Shown here: piece after piece, positions 46,050-56,340 of the stretch | Layout of the letters: every line of letters starts with the position of its first letter | Position numbering within the stretch: the first letter of the stretch is position 1 | DNA from: Xanthobacteraceae bacterium | Lineage (GTDB): Bacteria; Pseudomonadota; Alphaproteobacteria; Rhizobiales; Xanthobacteraceae | Length of the DNA: 64,000 nt | Assembly: GCA_029239875.1 (NCBI GenBank) | Contig: JARBUD010000029.1 | Span: forward strand, 1 to 64,000 | Reading direction: 5' to 3' | Position numbers and translations under genes: made by a program | Notes under the pieces: generated by a model | Databases searched by the model: none | The model's input: only the letters and a program-made list of their open reading frames with translations | Told to the model about the DNA's origin: nothing

Positions 46050-46484
46050 ATGAGCGAGCTTACTGCTGCCGAGGTCATCGCCCAGCTGGGGTTGCAGCCA
46101 CATCCGGAAGGCGGGCACTTCCGCGAGACGTTTCGCGACACGCGCCGCACCGCCGACGGGCGCTCGGTCTCCACCGCCATCTATTTCCTGCTGGCGGCGG
46201 GCGAAGCCTCGCACTGGCACCGCGTCGACGCGACGGAGATCTGGCACTGGTACGCCGGCGCGCCGCTGGAACTGCGCATCGCCCTGAACGACGCCGGGCC
46301 GATCGAGACGCGCATCCTCAGCCCGGACATCGTCCGTGGCGAGGAACCCCAATGCGTCGTCCCGCACGGCGCCTGGCAGGCGGCGCGCAGCCTCGGCGAC
46401 TGGACGCTGGTCGGCTGCACCGTGGCGCCGGGCTTCGAATTCGCCGGCTTCGAGCTCGCCGCCCCCGGCTGGTCGCCGGGTTAG
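46050..46484 (+). CDS. DUF985 cupin protein
   Basis: 144 residues, single cupin barrel: HPEGGHFRETFRDTRR (about 16-31), YFLLAAGEASHWHRVDATEI (metal-site His pair) and LVGCTVAPGFEFAGFEL. It follows gloB by 12 bp, so it is probably co-transcribed. Function of the family is not established. Confidence 0.85.
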   Translation: MSELTAAEVIAQLGLQPHPEGGHFRETFRDTRRTADGRSVSTAIYFLLAAGEASHWHRVDATEIWHWYAGAPLELRIALNDAGPIETRILSPDIVRGEEPQCVVPHGAWQAARSLGDWTLVGCTVAPGFEFAGFELAAPGWSPG

Positions 46485-46487
46485 GGC

Positions 46488-47351
46488 TCAACGCCGCGCC
46501 AGCAGCGTCGCCACCGCCGCGCCGCCGACGATGAGCGCGCAGGCGATGGCGAGCGCGGAGCTCGGCGCGGCAAAGCCGGCGACGACTAGCAGAAGCGTGG
46601 AGAGCACCGGCGCGGCGTAGGACAGCACGCCGAGCAGGCGCACGTCGCCGCGCTTCATGCCGATGTCCCAGGTGTAGAAGGCGATGCCCACCGGGCCGAT
46701 GCCGAGCGCGACCACCGCCAGCCACTCGCTTCCCGCCGGCCATACCGACGGCTCGAACAGGATATGGCACAGCGCCGAAAGCGCCGCGGTGGCGAGGCAG
46801 AAGCCGGCGACCACCTCGGTCGGCACGCCGGCGAAGCGGCGCGAGGCCACCGAATAGACCGACCAGATCACCGCGCAGGCTGCCGCCGCCAGGTAGCCCG
46901 GTACATATTCCGGCGCGAAGCCGAAGCCGCCCGCCCGCGCGCCGAGCAGCACCACCGTGCCGGCGAGGCCCATCAGCGCGCCGGCGACATGCGCCGGGCG
47001 CAGCCTTTCCCCCGGCAGGAAGGCGGAGAACAGCACGATGAGCAGCGGCCAGAGATAGGCGATCAGCCCCGCCTCGGCCGGCGGTGCGAGCTTGAGCGCC
47101 GAGAAATAGAAGAAATGGTAGCCGAACAGCCCGCCTATGCCGTGCACCCACACCGGCCAGGGCTGGCGCAGCACCGACAGCCCCACCCCGCGCGCCAGTC
47201 CCGCGGCGATGCCGACCATCCCGCCGATGGTGAAGGTGAGCGCGGTCAGCAGGAAGGGCGGCACCGCGCCGGTCGAGGACGTGGCCAACGCCAGCGTCGA
47301 CCAGAGCAATATGGCGGTGAAGCCGACGAGGGTGGCGGAGGAGCGGGACAT
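46488..47351 (-). CDS. DMT-family (EamA, YddG-like) exporter
   Basis: 287 residues with about ten hydrophobic helices. The N-terminal LVGFTAILLWSTLALATSST motif and the FYFSALKLAPPAEAGLIAYL helix resemble YddG-type aromatic amino acid exporters. It converges with the DUF985 gene (3 bp between stops). Confidence 0.8.
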   Translation of the reverse strand: MSRSSATLVGFTAILLWSTLALATSSTGAVPPFLLTALTFTIGGMVGIAAGLARGVGLSVLRQPWPVWVHGIGGLFGYHFFYFSALKLAPPAEAGLIAYLWPLLIVLFSAFLPGERLRPAHVAGALMGLAGTVVLLGARAGGFGFAPEYVPGYLAAAACAVIWSVYSVASRRFAGVPTEVVAGFCLATAALSALCHILFEPSVWPAGSEWLAVVALGIGPVGIAFYTWDIGMKRGDVRLLGVLSYAAPVLSTLLLVVAGFAAPSSALAIACALIVGGAAVATLLARR

Positions 47352-47498
47352 GCGGCGGGAAACCTTCGGGTCGGGCGCTCCTTATGGCCGCTGCGCGCCC
47401 GCCCGCCAAGCTCCCGCGGGCCAAATGCCCGGATGGACGTCGTTACCGCCAGCGCTTACGCTTCGGCAGCCGTTCCGGCTCATGCGAGGAGAATTCCG

Positions 47499-47771
47499 AT
47501 GACGCGCCGAACCTCGTTTCCCGCCTCGATTCTCGCCCTGATTCTCGCCTTCGCCCTCTCCACTCCCCTGTTCGCGCAAACCGCCATCGGCATCGACGAG
47601 GCGCTGACGATCGCGCGCGCCCAGGGCATGACGACCGTCGCCAAGCTCGAGCACGAGCACGAGAAGGGTCAATCCCTGTGGGAAGCCGAGGGTCTCGGCG
47701 CCGACGGCAAGAAGATGGAGATCAAGATCGACGCCCTGACCGGCAACATCCTGAAGAAGCAGGTGAAGTGA
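47499..47771 (+). CDS. Small PepSY-domain secreted protein
   Basis: 90 residues from the ATG at 47499 (GCGAGGAGAATTCCG before it). Signal peptide about 1-26 (ending LFAQ). The PepSY fold covers the rest: GIDEALTIARAQGMTTVAKL, WEAEGLGADGKKMEIKIDAL, TGNILK. Such small periplasmic proteins may inhibit proteases or bind metals; not shown here. Confidence 0.8.
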   Translation: MTRRTSFPASILALILAFALSTPLFAQTAIGIDEALTIARAQGMTTVAKLEHEHEKGQSLWEAEGLGADGKKMEIKIDALTGNILKKQVK

Positions 47772-47816
47772 GCCGGACGACGGGGTGAGGCCGGCAACGC
47801 GGCCCCACATCCGGCC

Positions 47817-48542
47817 TCACACCATGTACTGCCCGCCATTGGCGGTCAGCGTCGAGCCGGTGATGAAGCCGGCCTCGTCGGCGACGAGGAACACCACGCA
47901 GCGCGCCATCTCCTCCGGCTCGCCGAGGCGGCCGGTGGGGATGTGCGGCAGCACGCGCTTCTCCAGCACGTCCTGCGGCATGGCCCGCACCATCTCCGTG
48001 CCGATATAGCCCGGGCAGATGGCGTTCACGGTGATGCCCTTGGCCGCATTCTCCTGCGCCAGAGCCTTAGTGAAGCCGATCTCGCCGGCCTTGGCGGCGG
48101 AATAGTTGGTCTGGCCCATCTGGCCCTTCTGGCCGTTGATCGACGAGATGGTGACGATGCGCCCGAAATTGCGCTCGCGCATGCCCTCGATCACGTTGCG
48201 GCACATGTTGAACACCGAGGTGAGGTTGGTGTTGATCACCGCGTGCCACTGCTCGGGCGCCATCTTGTGCAGCATGCCGTCGCGGGTGATGCCGGCATTG
48301 TTCACCAGCACCTCGACCGGGCCGAGCGTGGACGTCACCTCGCCGATGCCCGCCTTGCAGGCCTCGAAGTCGGAGACGTCCCATTTGAAGGCGGGAATGC
48401 CGGTTTCCGCGGTGAAAGCCGCCGCCGCTTCGGCGTTGCCGGCATAGTTTGCCGCGACCTGATATCCGGCGGCCTTCAGCGCCTTGCTGACGGCCGCGCC
48501 GATCCCGCGCGTACCGCCGGTGACCAACGCAACACGACCCAT
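47817..48542 (-). CDS. phaB: Acetoacetyl-CoA reductase
   Basis: 241 residues from the ATG at 48542 (GAGGGGGTGA upstream). SDR features are NADPH-binding ALVTGGTRGIG (5-15), VLVNNAGITRD (about 83), Ser near 139 and catalytic TNYSAAKAG (about 152). The NGQKGQMGQTNYSAAK run and the C-terminal GSTLTANGGQYMV mark PhaB. Second step of polyhydroxybutyrate synthesis. It follows phaA by 176 bp on the same strand. Confidence 0.94.
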   Translation of the reverse strand: MGRVALVTGGTRGIGAAVSKALKAAGYQVAANYAGNAEAAAAFTAETGIPAFKWDVSDFEACKAGIGEVTSTLGPVEVLVNNAGITRDGMLHKMAPEQWHAVINTNLTSVFNMCRNVIEGMRERNFGRIVTISSINGQKGQMGQTNYSAAKAGEIGFTKALAQENAAKGITVNAICPGYIGTEMVRAMPQDVLEKRVLPHIPTGRLGEPEEMARCVVFLVADEAGFITGSTLTANGGQYMV

Positions 48543-48718
48543 GTCACTCACCCCCTCTGGCGTTCCTTCCCGGGAACATATGCGGCTTGTACGTCGCTTT
48601 TTTCCGCGACGGCAAGGCAGCTTGGCCGCCTTGCCGACTTATCGTCTCACAGGCCGCGGGGGCTGTGTCTGACGTGCATCAATCACCCTCTTCGCGCCAT
48701 GGTGGCGCGCGGCACGCG

Positions 48719-49906
<1,188 letters not shown>

Positions 49907-49988
49907 CTACCTTGAGGGTGTGGCGCGGCCCCCGAGCCGATGCACGCGCCGTTATTGCTTAAGTGTGCAGCCATCGTGGTTGGCTCAA

Positions 49989-50002
49989 GTGATCCATGTC
50001 AA
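49989..50002. promoter_or_regulatory. FNR/FixK-like half-conserved box upstream of phaA
   Basis: GTGAT-CCAT-GTCAA: one mismatch per half-site to TTGAT-N4-ATCAA. It lies about 100 bp upstream of phaA. The complementary strand also offers a TTGACA -35 box, with no good -10. Confidence 0.3.
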
Positions 50003-50167
50003 TGGCGGCCAGCTTTTCTCAGGCGCCGATTCCCCGGCGGCAGGCAGGCACGGGATCATTCTGCCAGCCATGCTGCACTGCCGTGAAGACGCAATAATTC
50101 CTATAGCCGGGCGGCGGGAAACGGCTTAGTGTTTTCGATGGGGAACGATCAAGGCGACCGGATCACA

Positions 50168-50740
50168 ATGGCAAAATCCAACGAACCCGTCACCATCAAG
50201 AAGTACGCGAACCGCCGTCTCTACAATACCGGCACGAGCACCTATGTGACGCTCGAAGACCTCGCGCAGATGGTTAAGAACGGCGAAGACTTCGTCGTTT
50301 ACGATGCGAAGTCCTCGGAGGACATCACCCATTCCGTGCTGACGCAGATCATCTTCGAGCAGGAGGGCAAAGGACAGAACCTGCTGCCGATCAACTTCCT
50401 GCGCCAGATCATCCGTTTCTACGGCGACAGCATGCAGATGCTCGTGCCGCGCTATCTCGACATGTCGATCGAGAACTTCACCAAGGAACAGAACAATCTG
50501 CGCGAGCATTTCTCCAAGACGTTCGGAGTCGGCGGCTTCGGCATGATGGAGGACCAGGTCCGGCGCAACATGGAAATCTTCGACCGCGCCTTCAAGATGT
50601 TCCTGCCGAACGGCCGCGCCGATGAGGCGCCGCCCACCGCGCCCGCGGGCAATCCGGACGATTTCGACGAATTGCGCCGCCAGGTGGCGGAAATGCAGAA
50701 GCGCCTCGACCGGCTCGGCGAAGGCGGCAAGAAGGAGTGA
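50168..50740 (+). CDS. phaR: Polyhydroxyalkanoate synthesis repressor
   Basis: 190 residues from the ATG at 50168; an upstream ATG at 50141 lacks family similarity. The N-terminal DNA-binding domain IKKYANRRLYNTGTSTYVTL (about 10-29) and the PHB accumulation domain IIFEQEGKGQNLLPINFLRQ are classic PhaR, with an acidic coiled C-terminus. PhaR binds PHB granules and phasin/pha promoters. Divergent from phaA. Confidence 0.94.
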   Translation: MAKSNEPVTIKKYANRRLYNTGTSTYVTLEDLAQMVKNGEDFVVYDAKSSEDITHSVLTQIIFEQEGKGQNLLPINFLRQIIRFYGDSMQMLVPRYLDMSIENFTKEQNNLREHFSKTFGVGGFGMMEDQVRRNMEIFDRAFKMFLPNGRADEAPPTAPAGNPDDFDELRRQVAEMQKRLDRLGEGGKKE

Positions 50741-50782
50741 GGGGGCGGAAGCCTTCTGCTCGGAGCCCATTTAACAATGCAT

Positions 50783-50887
50783 CGTCATCCTGAGGTGCTC
50801 GCGCAGCGAGCCTCGAAGGATGGTCGTTACAGCGCGCCCAGACGAGCCTCCTTCGAGGCCGGCCTTCGGCCAGCACCTCAGGATGAC
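50783..50887. repeat. Intergenic palindromic repeat, family A, copy 5
   Basis: Ends CGTCATCCTGAGGTGC and GCACCTCAGGATGACG or close variants, between the convergent phaR and EAL genes. Confidence 0.9.
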
Positions 50888-50962
50888 GGGCATCAGAAGG
50901 GAATAGGCTTGGTCTGGGCCCTCATCCCGGGTCAAACCCGCGGATGACCGAAGTCCGGATAT

Positions 50963-52669
50963 TCAGCCAGCCCCGCCCGGGCTGTCCGCCGGCAGGCCGA
51001 TGAGCTCGCCCTGCAGATAGGTGCAGCCCCACTCCACCAGCTGGCTGGCGGTCTCCTCGTCCAGCACCCATTCCGCCACCGTCTCGATGCCGAGCTGGCC
51101 GGCGAGGTCGAGCAGCACGCGCACGAAGCTGCGGTCGTCCTCCGACTGCATCATGGTGGCGATGAAGCTGCCGTCGATCTTCAGCATGTCGACATGCAGC
51201 CCGCGCAGATTGCGGAATGAGGTATAGCCGACGCCGAAATCGTCCATCGCCACCTTGCAGCCATGGCCGCGCAGCCAGGCGATGCGGGCACGCATGGCCT
51301 CGATGTCGGGAATGGTCGTGCTCTCGGTGATCTCGACGATGAGCCGGTCGCTGAGCCCGGCGCGTGCGCCCTCCTCCACCAGGCCGAGCCAGGCGGCGTC
51401 ATGGATCGAGCCGGGCGAGACGTTCACCGACAGCCGGGCGGCCGGGTCGGCGCGCAGCGCGGCCAGCGCCAGCTCCATGGCGCGCCCGTCCACCAGCCGC
51501 GTCAGGCCGAAGCGGTCGGCGGCCGGTATGACCGTCGCGCCGTCATGCATCCGCCCGTCCCGCCCGGTGATGCGGGCGAGGCATTCGTGGAAGGCGACGG
51601 CGCGCGTCCGGCCGCAGGCGATGGGCTGGAAGGCGAGCGACACGCGATCCTCGTCCAGCGCGTCGACGATCTCGTCGGCGAAGCGCACATTGGCGTGCCG
51701 CTCGGCGGCGCGGTCGAGCGCCGGGGAATACATCTCCAGCGTGCCCCGCGCCGCCCGCCGGGCGCGGTGCAGCGTGTCCTGCGCATGGGCGAAGATCTCG
51801 GAGACGGTACGGCCCTGGCGCGGCGCGATCAGCCCGCCCGCCGAGACCGTGGCAGCCACCGCGCCGGCGCTGGTGCGCGGCGGCGTCAGGTTCACCGTGG
51901 CGAGGAAGCGCTGCGCGGCGCGCGCGAACTCCTCGCCCGGCTGCGCGCGCAGCAGCAGCCCGAACTTGCTGCCCGAGAAGCGGGCGAGCTCCTCGCCCTC
52001 GGCGAGCTGGGCGCGCAGGCGCAGCCAGATGACGTCGATCACCTCGTCGGCGACGAGAAAGCCATAGGCATCGTTGAGGTCGCCGAGATGGTCGACGCCC
52101 ACCAGCACGAAGCCGAACTCGCCGTCCTCGCGATAGGCGAGCGACAGCCGCTCCTCGATCAGGCCGGCAAGCCGCTGACGGTCGGTCTTCGGCTCGGTGC
52201 CGCGGCCGAGGCCCATGCGCACCGGGCGCCCCACCGCCAGCCGGCGCAGGAAGCCGTCCACCCGCACCAGCCCGCCCTCGTCGTCGAAATGGCAGACGCC
52301 GCGGTCCTCGACCCACAGGCGGCGCTGGCCGCTGCCGGGCGGCAGAGCGAGGCAGTAGACGGTCTCGAAGAAGCGGGTGTTGCCATCGCCGCCCGGCACG
52401 ATGCCGAACTGCATGGAGGCGAGCGCGGCGTCGTGGCGCGAACTGCCGGAGCCGGGCTCGATCAGCTCGGCGTAATCGCGCCCGCGCAGCGCCAGCGGCA
52501 TGCGCTCGCGGCCGAGTACTTCCTCGGCGGCGGCGCTCCAGCGCACCATGTCGTCGGAGAGGGTCCAGCGGTAGGAGGCGGCGCCGAGGGCGCGAACGGC
52601 CTCGGCCACCGACGCCGGCGGGAGCACGGCGTCGAGACCGGGTTCGGCGAGCATCTCATGCTTGGGCAT
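50963..52669 (-). CDS. Degenerate GGDEF plus EAL cyclic-di-GMP phosphodiesterase
   Basis: 568 residues. A PAS-like N-terminus (about 20-150) is followed by a degenerate GGDEF domain (about 165-310; the active-site motif reads FSGSKFGLLL, so it should not make c-di-GMP). The EAL domain (about 330-560) reads ECLAR at the signature, but keeps the metal/catalytic residues in SVNVSPGSI, VEITES, AMDDFGVGYTSF, MLKIDGSFI, ETVAEWV and YLQGELIG, so hydrolysis of c-di-GMP is expected. No membrane segment. Confidence 0.85.
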   Translation of the reverse strand: MPKHEMLAEPGLDAVLPPASVAEAVRALGAASYRWTLSDDMVRWSAAAEEVLGRERMPLALRGRDYAELIEPGSGSSRHDAALASMQFGIVPGGDGNTRFFETVYCLALPPGSGQRRLWVEDRGVCHFDDEGGLVRVDGFLRRLAVGRPVRMGLGRGTEPKTDRQRLAGLIEERLSLAYREDGEFGFVLVGVDHLGDLNDAYGFLVADEVIDVIWLRLRAQLAEGEELARFSGSKFGLLLRAQPGEEFARAAQRFLATVNLTPPRTSAGAVAATVSAGGLIAPRQGRTVSEIFAHAQDTLHRARRAARGTLEMYSPALDRAAERHANVRFADEIVDALDEDRVSLAFQPIACGRTRAVAFHECLARITGRDGRMHDGATVIPAADRFGLTRLVDGRAMELALAALRADPAARLSVNVSPGSIHDAAWLGLVEEGARAGLSDRLIVEITESTTIPDIEAMRARIAWLRGHGCKVAMDDFGVGYTSFRNLRGLHVDMLKIDGSFIATMMQSEDDRSFVRVLLDLAGQLGIETVAEWVLDEETASQLVEWGCTYLQGELIGLPADSPGGAG

Positions 52670-52790
52670 GAGCGGGCCTGGTCGGAATGCGAGAACAGAA
52701 CATGGCGTTCAGGCTTGTCGGCGAAAAGAGCCAATAATTGGTCAAGCGGCGCGCACGTCCACAGATCGGCGCCTCCGCCAGATGATATCG

Positions 52791-54053
52791 CTACTCCGGC
52801 ACCGTACCGGCACGGACGACCTGCACCGAGGTGTCGACGACCGCGTCGCCGCCCGCCTCGTCCGCGACGGTGGCCGGCGCCGACGTCGCGGTCGGCGCTG
52901 TGGCGGCGGTCCGACGCGCGGAGGCGCCGTTGGCGAGGCGCAGCTGGTCGAGGCCGAAGAACTGGATGCCGGCGACCTCGACGGTGGATGCCTGTCTCCC
53001 GCTCTGCGCCCGCATGATCATGCCGCGCAGTTCCGGCGCCATTTCGGCGAGCTGGGCGAACTTGCCGTGATTGAAGTCGTCGAGCCCCTTGACGCTGGTC
53101 ATGTCGACGACGACGGCGCCGAGCTCCACCAGGTCGCTGTCGCTCTTGTAGGCGCCGAGCCGCGGCTTGTCGCCGGCGATAAAGTCGGAGAAGGCGAGCG
53201 CCTTGTCATCATGCGAGACGATGACGATGAAGGGCTTCGGCGGCTTGCCGAGGCGCTTGAGCTGGCTCTTGAACACGTCGACGTCGATGTCGGGCGCGGC
53301 GAGGATGATGTTGCCGAGCCTCTGCAGCGGCACGTTGTGCCCGGAGATCTTGATCTGCCTGAGCGCTTCGACCGTCACCCAGTTCCCCATGGAATGGGCG
53401 AGGATGTTCACCTCCTCGGCGCCGCTGGCGAAGACGAGGCGGATGGTCTCCTCCAGCCGGTCGCGGGCGGCGGTGGCGCTGTTGTTGTCGTAGACATAGT
53501 CCGTGGTCTCGCCGCGCGAGGCCCAGGTGAACAGCACCGGCACGGCGGGCGACTTCGAATCCTCCTTCATCTGCGTCAGCCGGTACAACGCCTCGGAGTA
53601 GAGCGTGTTGTAGCCGTGGACGAAGATGAAGACGTCGCGGTCGCCGGGCGCCCGGCGCGCGAGTTCGGCCTTCAGGTCGGCGGAGAACTGCGCCTCGGTG
53701 TCGCGGTAGACCGCCTCGCGCACCACCATGTCGGTGGCGGGATTGGGCGTGCCCTGCTTGGGCCACTCGATCATGCCGGGCTTGTGGGTCGGCGGCACGG
53801 AGATGTCGACGCGGGCGAAGCTGAGCGCAGGGGTGCGCTCGCCGCTGTAGAACACGCCGGGACGAGGATCGCGGGCGCGCGACGAGGCGACGAGGATCAC
53901 ATGTTCCTTGGCGCCGGGGGCCGTGGTCTCGACCGCGGTCAGCGCCTCGGGCCCGGGGCGCGACGCGCAACCCGCCAGCAACGGCCCCGCCAATGCCGTC
54001 AGAAGGAGCCAGGCGCCGATCCGGCGCGCTCGTCCGCTTGCGTTACGCAACAC
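52791..54053 (-). CDS. DUF900 alpha/beta-hydrolase lipoprotein
   Basis: 420 residues. Lipobox LLAGC at about 25-29. DVFIFVHGYNTLYSEALYR (about 140) and nucleophile elbow ILAHSMGNWVTVEAL (about 212) define the DUF900 esterase-like domain, with LILAAPDIDVDVF-type and SHDDKAL acid positions. The Ala/Thr C-terminus is low-complexity. Lipid-anchored envelope esterase by inference. Confidence 0.83.
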   Translation of the reverse strand: MLRNASGRARRIGAWLLLTALAGPLLAGCASRPGPEALTAVETTAPGAKEHVILVASSRARDPRPGVFYSGERTPALSFARVDISVPPTHKPGMIEWPKQGTPNPATDMVVREAVYRDTEAQFSADLKAELARRAPGDRDVFIFVHGYNTLYSEALYRLTQMKEDSKSPAVPVLFTWASRGETTDYVYDNNSATAARDRLEETIRLVFASGAEEVNILAHSMGNWVTVEALRQIKISGHNVPLQRLGNIILAAPDIDVDVFKSQLKRLGKPPKPFIVIVSHDDKALAFSDFIAGDKPRLGAYKSDSDLVELGAVVVDMTSVKGLDDFNHGKFAQLAEMAPELRGMIMRAQSGRQASTVEVAGIQFFGLDQLRLANGASARRTAATAPTATSAPATVADEAGGDAVVDTSVQVVRAGTVPE

Positions 54054-54187
54054 CCACGCTCCTCAGCCCCTGTGCCACGGGTGTATCATTTCTCGCGACC
54101 ACTGGTAAGGCGCGTGCGGGGTCGGCGCCGTCCGGCACGAGCGATATCGCCGACATGGTTACCGAGGTACCACACACCCTTCAGACA

Positions 54188-54213
54188 CACGAAAGCCGGC
54201 CGCCAGGGCCGGC
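54188..54213 (-). terminator. Terminator downstream of the rpmF remnant
   Basis: Minus strand GCCGGCC, 5-nt loop, GGCCGGC, then TTTCGTGT. Confidence 0.7.
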
Positions 54214-54260
54214 TTCATGTAAGGCGGCGGATGCGCGGGCGCCGCGGCGCCCGGTCGCGA

Positions 54261-54371
54261 TCAAGCCTCGGTCTTCACCTTCAGCACCTGGCGGCCCTTG
54301 TACATGCCGGTCTTCAGGTCGAGATGGTGCGGACGGCGCAGCTCGCCGGAATCCTTGTCCTCGACGCCCTG
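54261..54371 (-). pseudogene. rpmF: 3' fragment of the ribosomal protein L32 gene
   Basis: The last 36 codons of L32 are intact ([20 protein letters not shown], then [14 protein letters not shown], stop), with the normal terminator after them. An in-frame TGA sits directly before, and the first 25 or so codons (the MAVPKRK-type N-terminus) are absent from both strands nearby. Order after mtgA matches the usual Rhizobiales arrangement, so this is the native site with its 5' half lost or replaced. Either a real deletion/rearrangement, or an assembly error. Confidence 0.8.
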
Positions 54372-54510
54372 TCAGGAGGGCCGGCGCCGGGTCGTCGTCT
54401 AATTCGAGTGGCGGCTTATACAGACTCATGCGCGCGAGCGAAAGGGGCTGGCGCAACTCTGTTACGCGGCGTCATAGACGCTTTGGCCGCGAAGGCCAAG
54501 CGGGAGGCGC

Positions 54511-55200
54511 TCACAGGCAGGCGGTCAGCTCCGGCCCCTCGCGCGGCAGCCGCGCCTGCAGATTGCCGGCGAGCCGGTTGAGCCCGGGGCCCGGCCTCGC
54601 CGCGTTGCGCCGGTACGGGTTGGGCAGCGTCACCGCCAGCAGCGCCGCCTGGCGCGGGCTGAGCTGGCCGGCGCCGCGCCCGAAGGCGCGCTGCGCGGCC
54701 GCCTCGGCCCCGAACTCACCGTTCGGCCCCCATTCGGCGATGTTGAGATAGATCTCCAGCTGCCGGCGCTTGGACATCACCGCGTTGAGATAGAGCGCCA
54801 GCGGGAACTCCAGTCCCTTGCGGATGTAGCTGCGCCCGCTCCACAGGAACAGGTTCTTGGCCAGCTGCATGGTGATGGTGGAGGCGCCGCGCGGTGCGTC
54901 GAGCCCGTCGGAATCGTCGATCACGCCCTGCAGCTCGACCATGTCGACGCCGAAATGCGAGCAGAAGCGCGCATCCTCGGAGGCGAGCACGGCGCGGACG
55001 AGGTTCGGCGAGATGGAACCCAGCGGCACCCATGTGCGGGTGACCGTCTGCCCGGTCGCCCAGCGCGCCAGCATCAGCGTCGAGACCGGCGGCACGACAT
55101 TGTAGATGAGCCCGAGCACCAGCGGCGCGGCCACGATGACCAGCGCCGCCCTCCACAGCCATCCCCGCCAGACGCCCATTCCCGCAAAACGCTCCCGCAC
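54511..55200 (-). CDS. mtgA: Monofunctional peptidoglycan glycosyltransferase
   Basis: 229 residues. N-terminal membrane helix (about 14-36), then the GT51 domain with the catalytic Glu in [14 protein letters not shown] (about 70), [16 protein letters not shown] (about 103) and [20 protein letters not shown] (about 142). It polymerises lipid II at the inner membrane. The second ATG (codon 8) is an alternative start. Confidence 0.92.
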   Translation of the reverse strand: MRERFAGMGVWRGWLWRAALVIVAAPLVLGLIYNVVPPVSTLMLARWATGQTVTRTWVPLGSISPNLVRAVLASEDARFCSHFGVDMVELQGVIDDSDGLDAPRGASTITMQLAKNLFLWSGRSYIRKGLEFPLALYLNAVMSKRRQLEIYLNIAEWGPNGEFGAEAAAQRAFGRGAGQLSPRQAALLAVTLPNPYRRNAARPGPGLNRLAGNLQARLPREGPELTACL

Positions 55201-55324
55201 TCCCTCGGCCGGGCTACCTTACCCAGCGGGGGCGTCCCGGTCGACCGCGGCGGCGCGATGCTTGACCCATCCCGCCGCCTCGGGCACGGAAGCGGCCATC
55301 GTGCCCTCCAGCCCGGGTCCGCCG

Positions 55325-56245
55325 ATGTCCGCCGCCTCCCCTGCCCTGCCCGAAGCGCTCGCCGCCACCGCCGCGGCCGTCACCGCCTATATCGACGCGG
55401 CGATCGCGCAGAGCGGCGCGCCGGGCGAACGGCTGGCCTCCGCGATGCGCCACGGCGCGCTCGCCGGCGGGAAGCGGCTGCGGCCCTTCCTCGTCGTCCA
55501 GAGCGCGGCGCTGTTCGGCGTTCCGCGCGCCGCCGCCATGCCCGCCGCCGCGGCGCTGGAATGCATCCACTGCTATTCGCTGGTGCATGACGACCTGCCG
55601 GCGATGGACAATGACGACCTGCGCCGCGGCCAGCCGACCGTCCACCGCGCCTATGACGAGGCGACCGCCATCCTCGCCGGCGACGGGCTGCTCACCCTCG
55701 CCTTCGAGATCCTCGCCCGCGACGAAGCCGGACCCGACGCCGGGGTGCGCATCGCGCTGGTCGCCAGCCTCGCCCGCGCCGCCGGGGTCGCCGGCATGAT
55801 CGGCGGGCAGATGCTCGACCTCGCCGCCGAAGGGCGATTCGCCGCCCGCGGCCCGCTCGATTTGCCGGCTGAGGAGATCATCCGCCTGCAGGCGATGAAG
55901 ACCGGCGCGCTGCTGCGCCAGGCCTGCGAGGCCGGCGCCCTGCTCGGCCGGGCGGATGCCGGGCAGCGCGAGAGCCTGGACCGCTACGCCCGCGCCGTCG
56001 GCCGCGCCTTCCAGATCGCCGACGACCTGCTCGACGTGGAAGGCGAGGCGGATACCGTGGGCAAGGCGGTGGGCAAGGACGCCGCAGCCGGCAAGGCGAC
56101 GCTCGTCGGCAAGCTCGGCATCGCCGGTGCGCGGGCCGAGCTCGCCCGTCTGGTCGCGGAGGCGCAGGCGGCGCTGGCCGGCTTTGGCAGCGCGGCAACA
56201 CTTCTCGAGGAAGCGGCGCGTTTCGTAGCGGCACGGCGCAATTAG
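55325..56245 (+). CDS. ispA: Farnesyl diphosphate synthase (short-chain polyprenyl synthetase)
   Basis: 306 residues from the ATG at 55325. GGKRLRPFLV (about 49), first Asp-rich motif DDLPAMDNDD (about 90) and second DDLLD (about 236), GKDAAAGKATLVG near the end. The insertion of two residues in the first motif is typical of bacterial FPP synthases. It supplies C15 diphosphate for quinone, undecaprenol and hopanoid synthesis. Confidence 0.9.
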   Translation: MSAASPALPEALAATAAAVTAYIDAAIAQSGAPGERLASAMRHGALAGGKRLRPFLVVQSAALFGVPRAAAMPAAAALECIHCYSLVHDDLPAMDNDDLRRGQPTVHRAYDEATAILAGDGLLTLAFEILARDEAGPDAGVRIALVASLARAAGVAGMIGGQMLDLAAEGRFAARGPLDLPAEEIIRLQAMKTGALLRQACEAGALLGRADAGQRESLDRYARAVGRAFQIADDLLDVEGEADTVGKAVGKDAAAGKATLVGKLGIAGARAELARLVAEAQAALAGFGSAATLLEEAARFVAARRN

Positions 56246-56340
56246 TACTTTGCTGATCTCGACGGAACGATGAGTTGCGCGCATTCTTATGGTGACGTAA
56301 GCGTCGCACGTCGCGATGCCTGCGTCGCCTGGAGGTTCAA

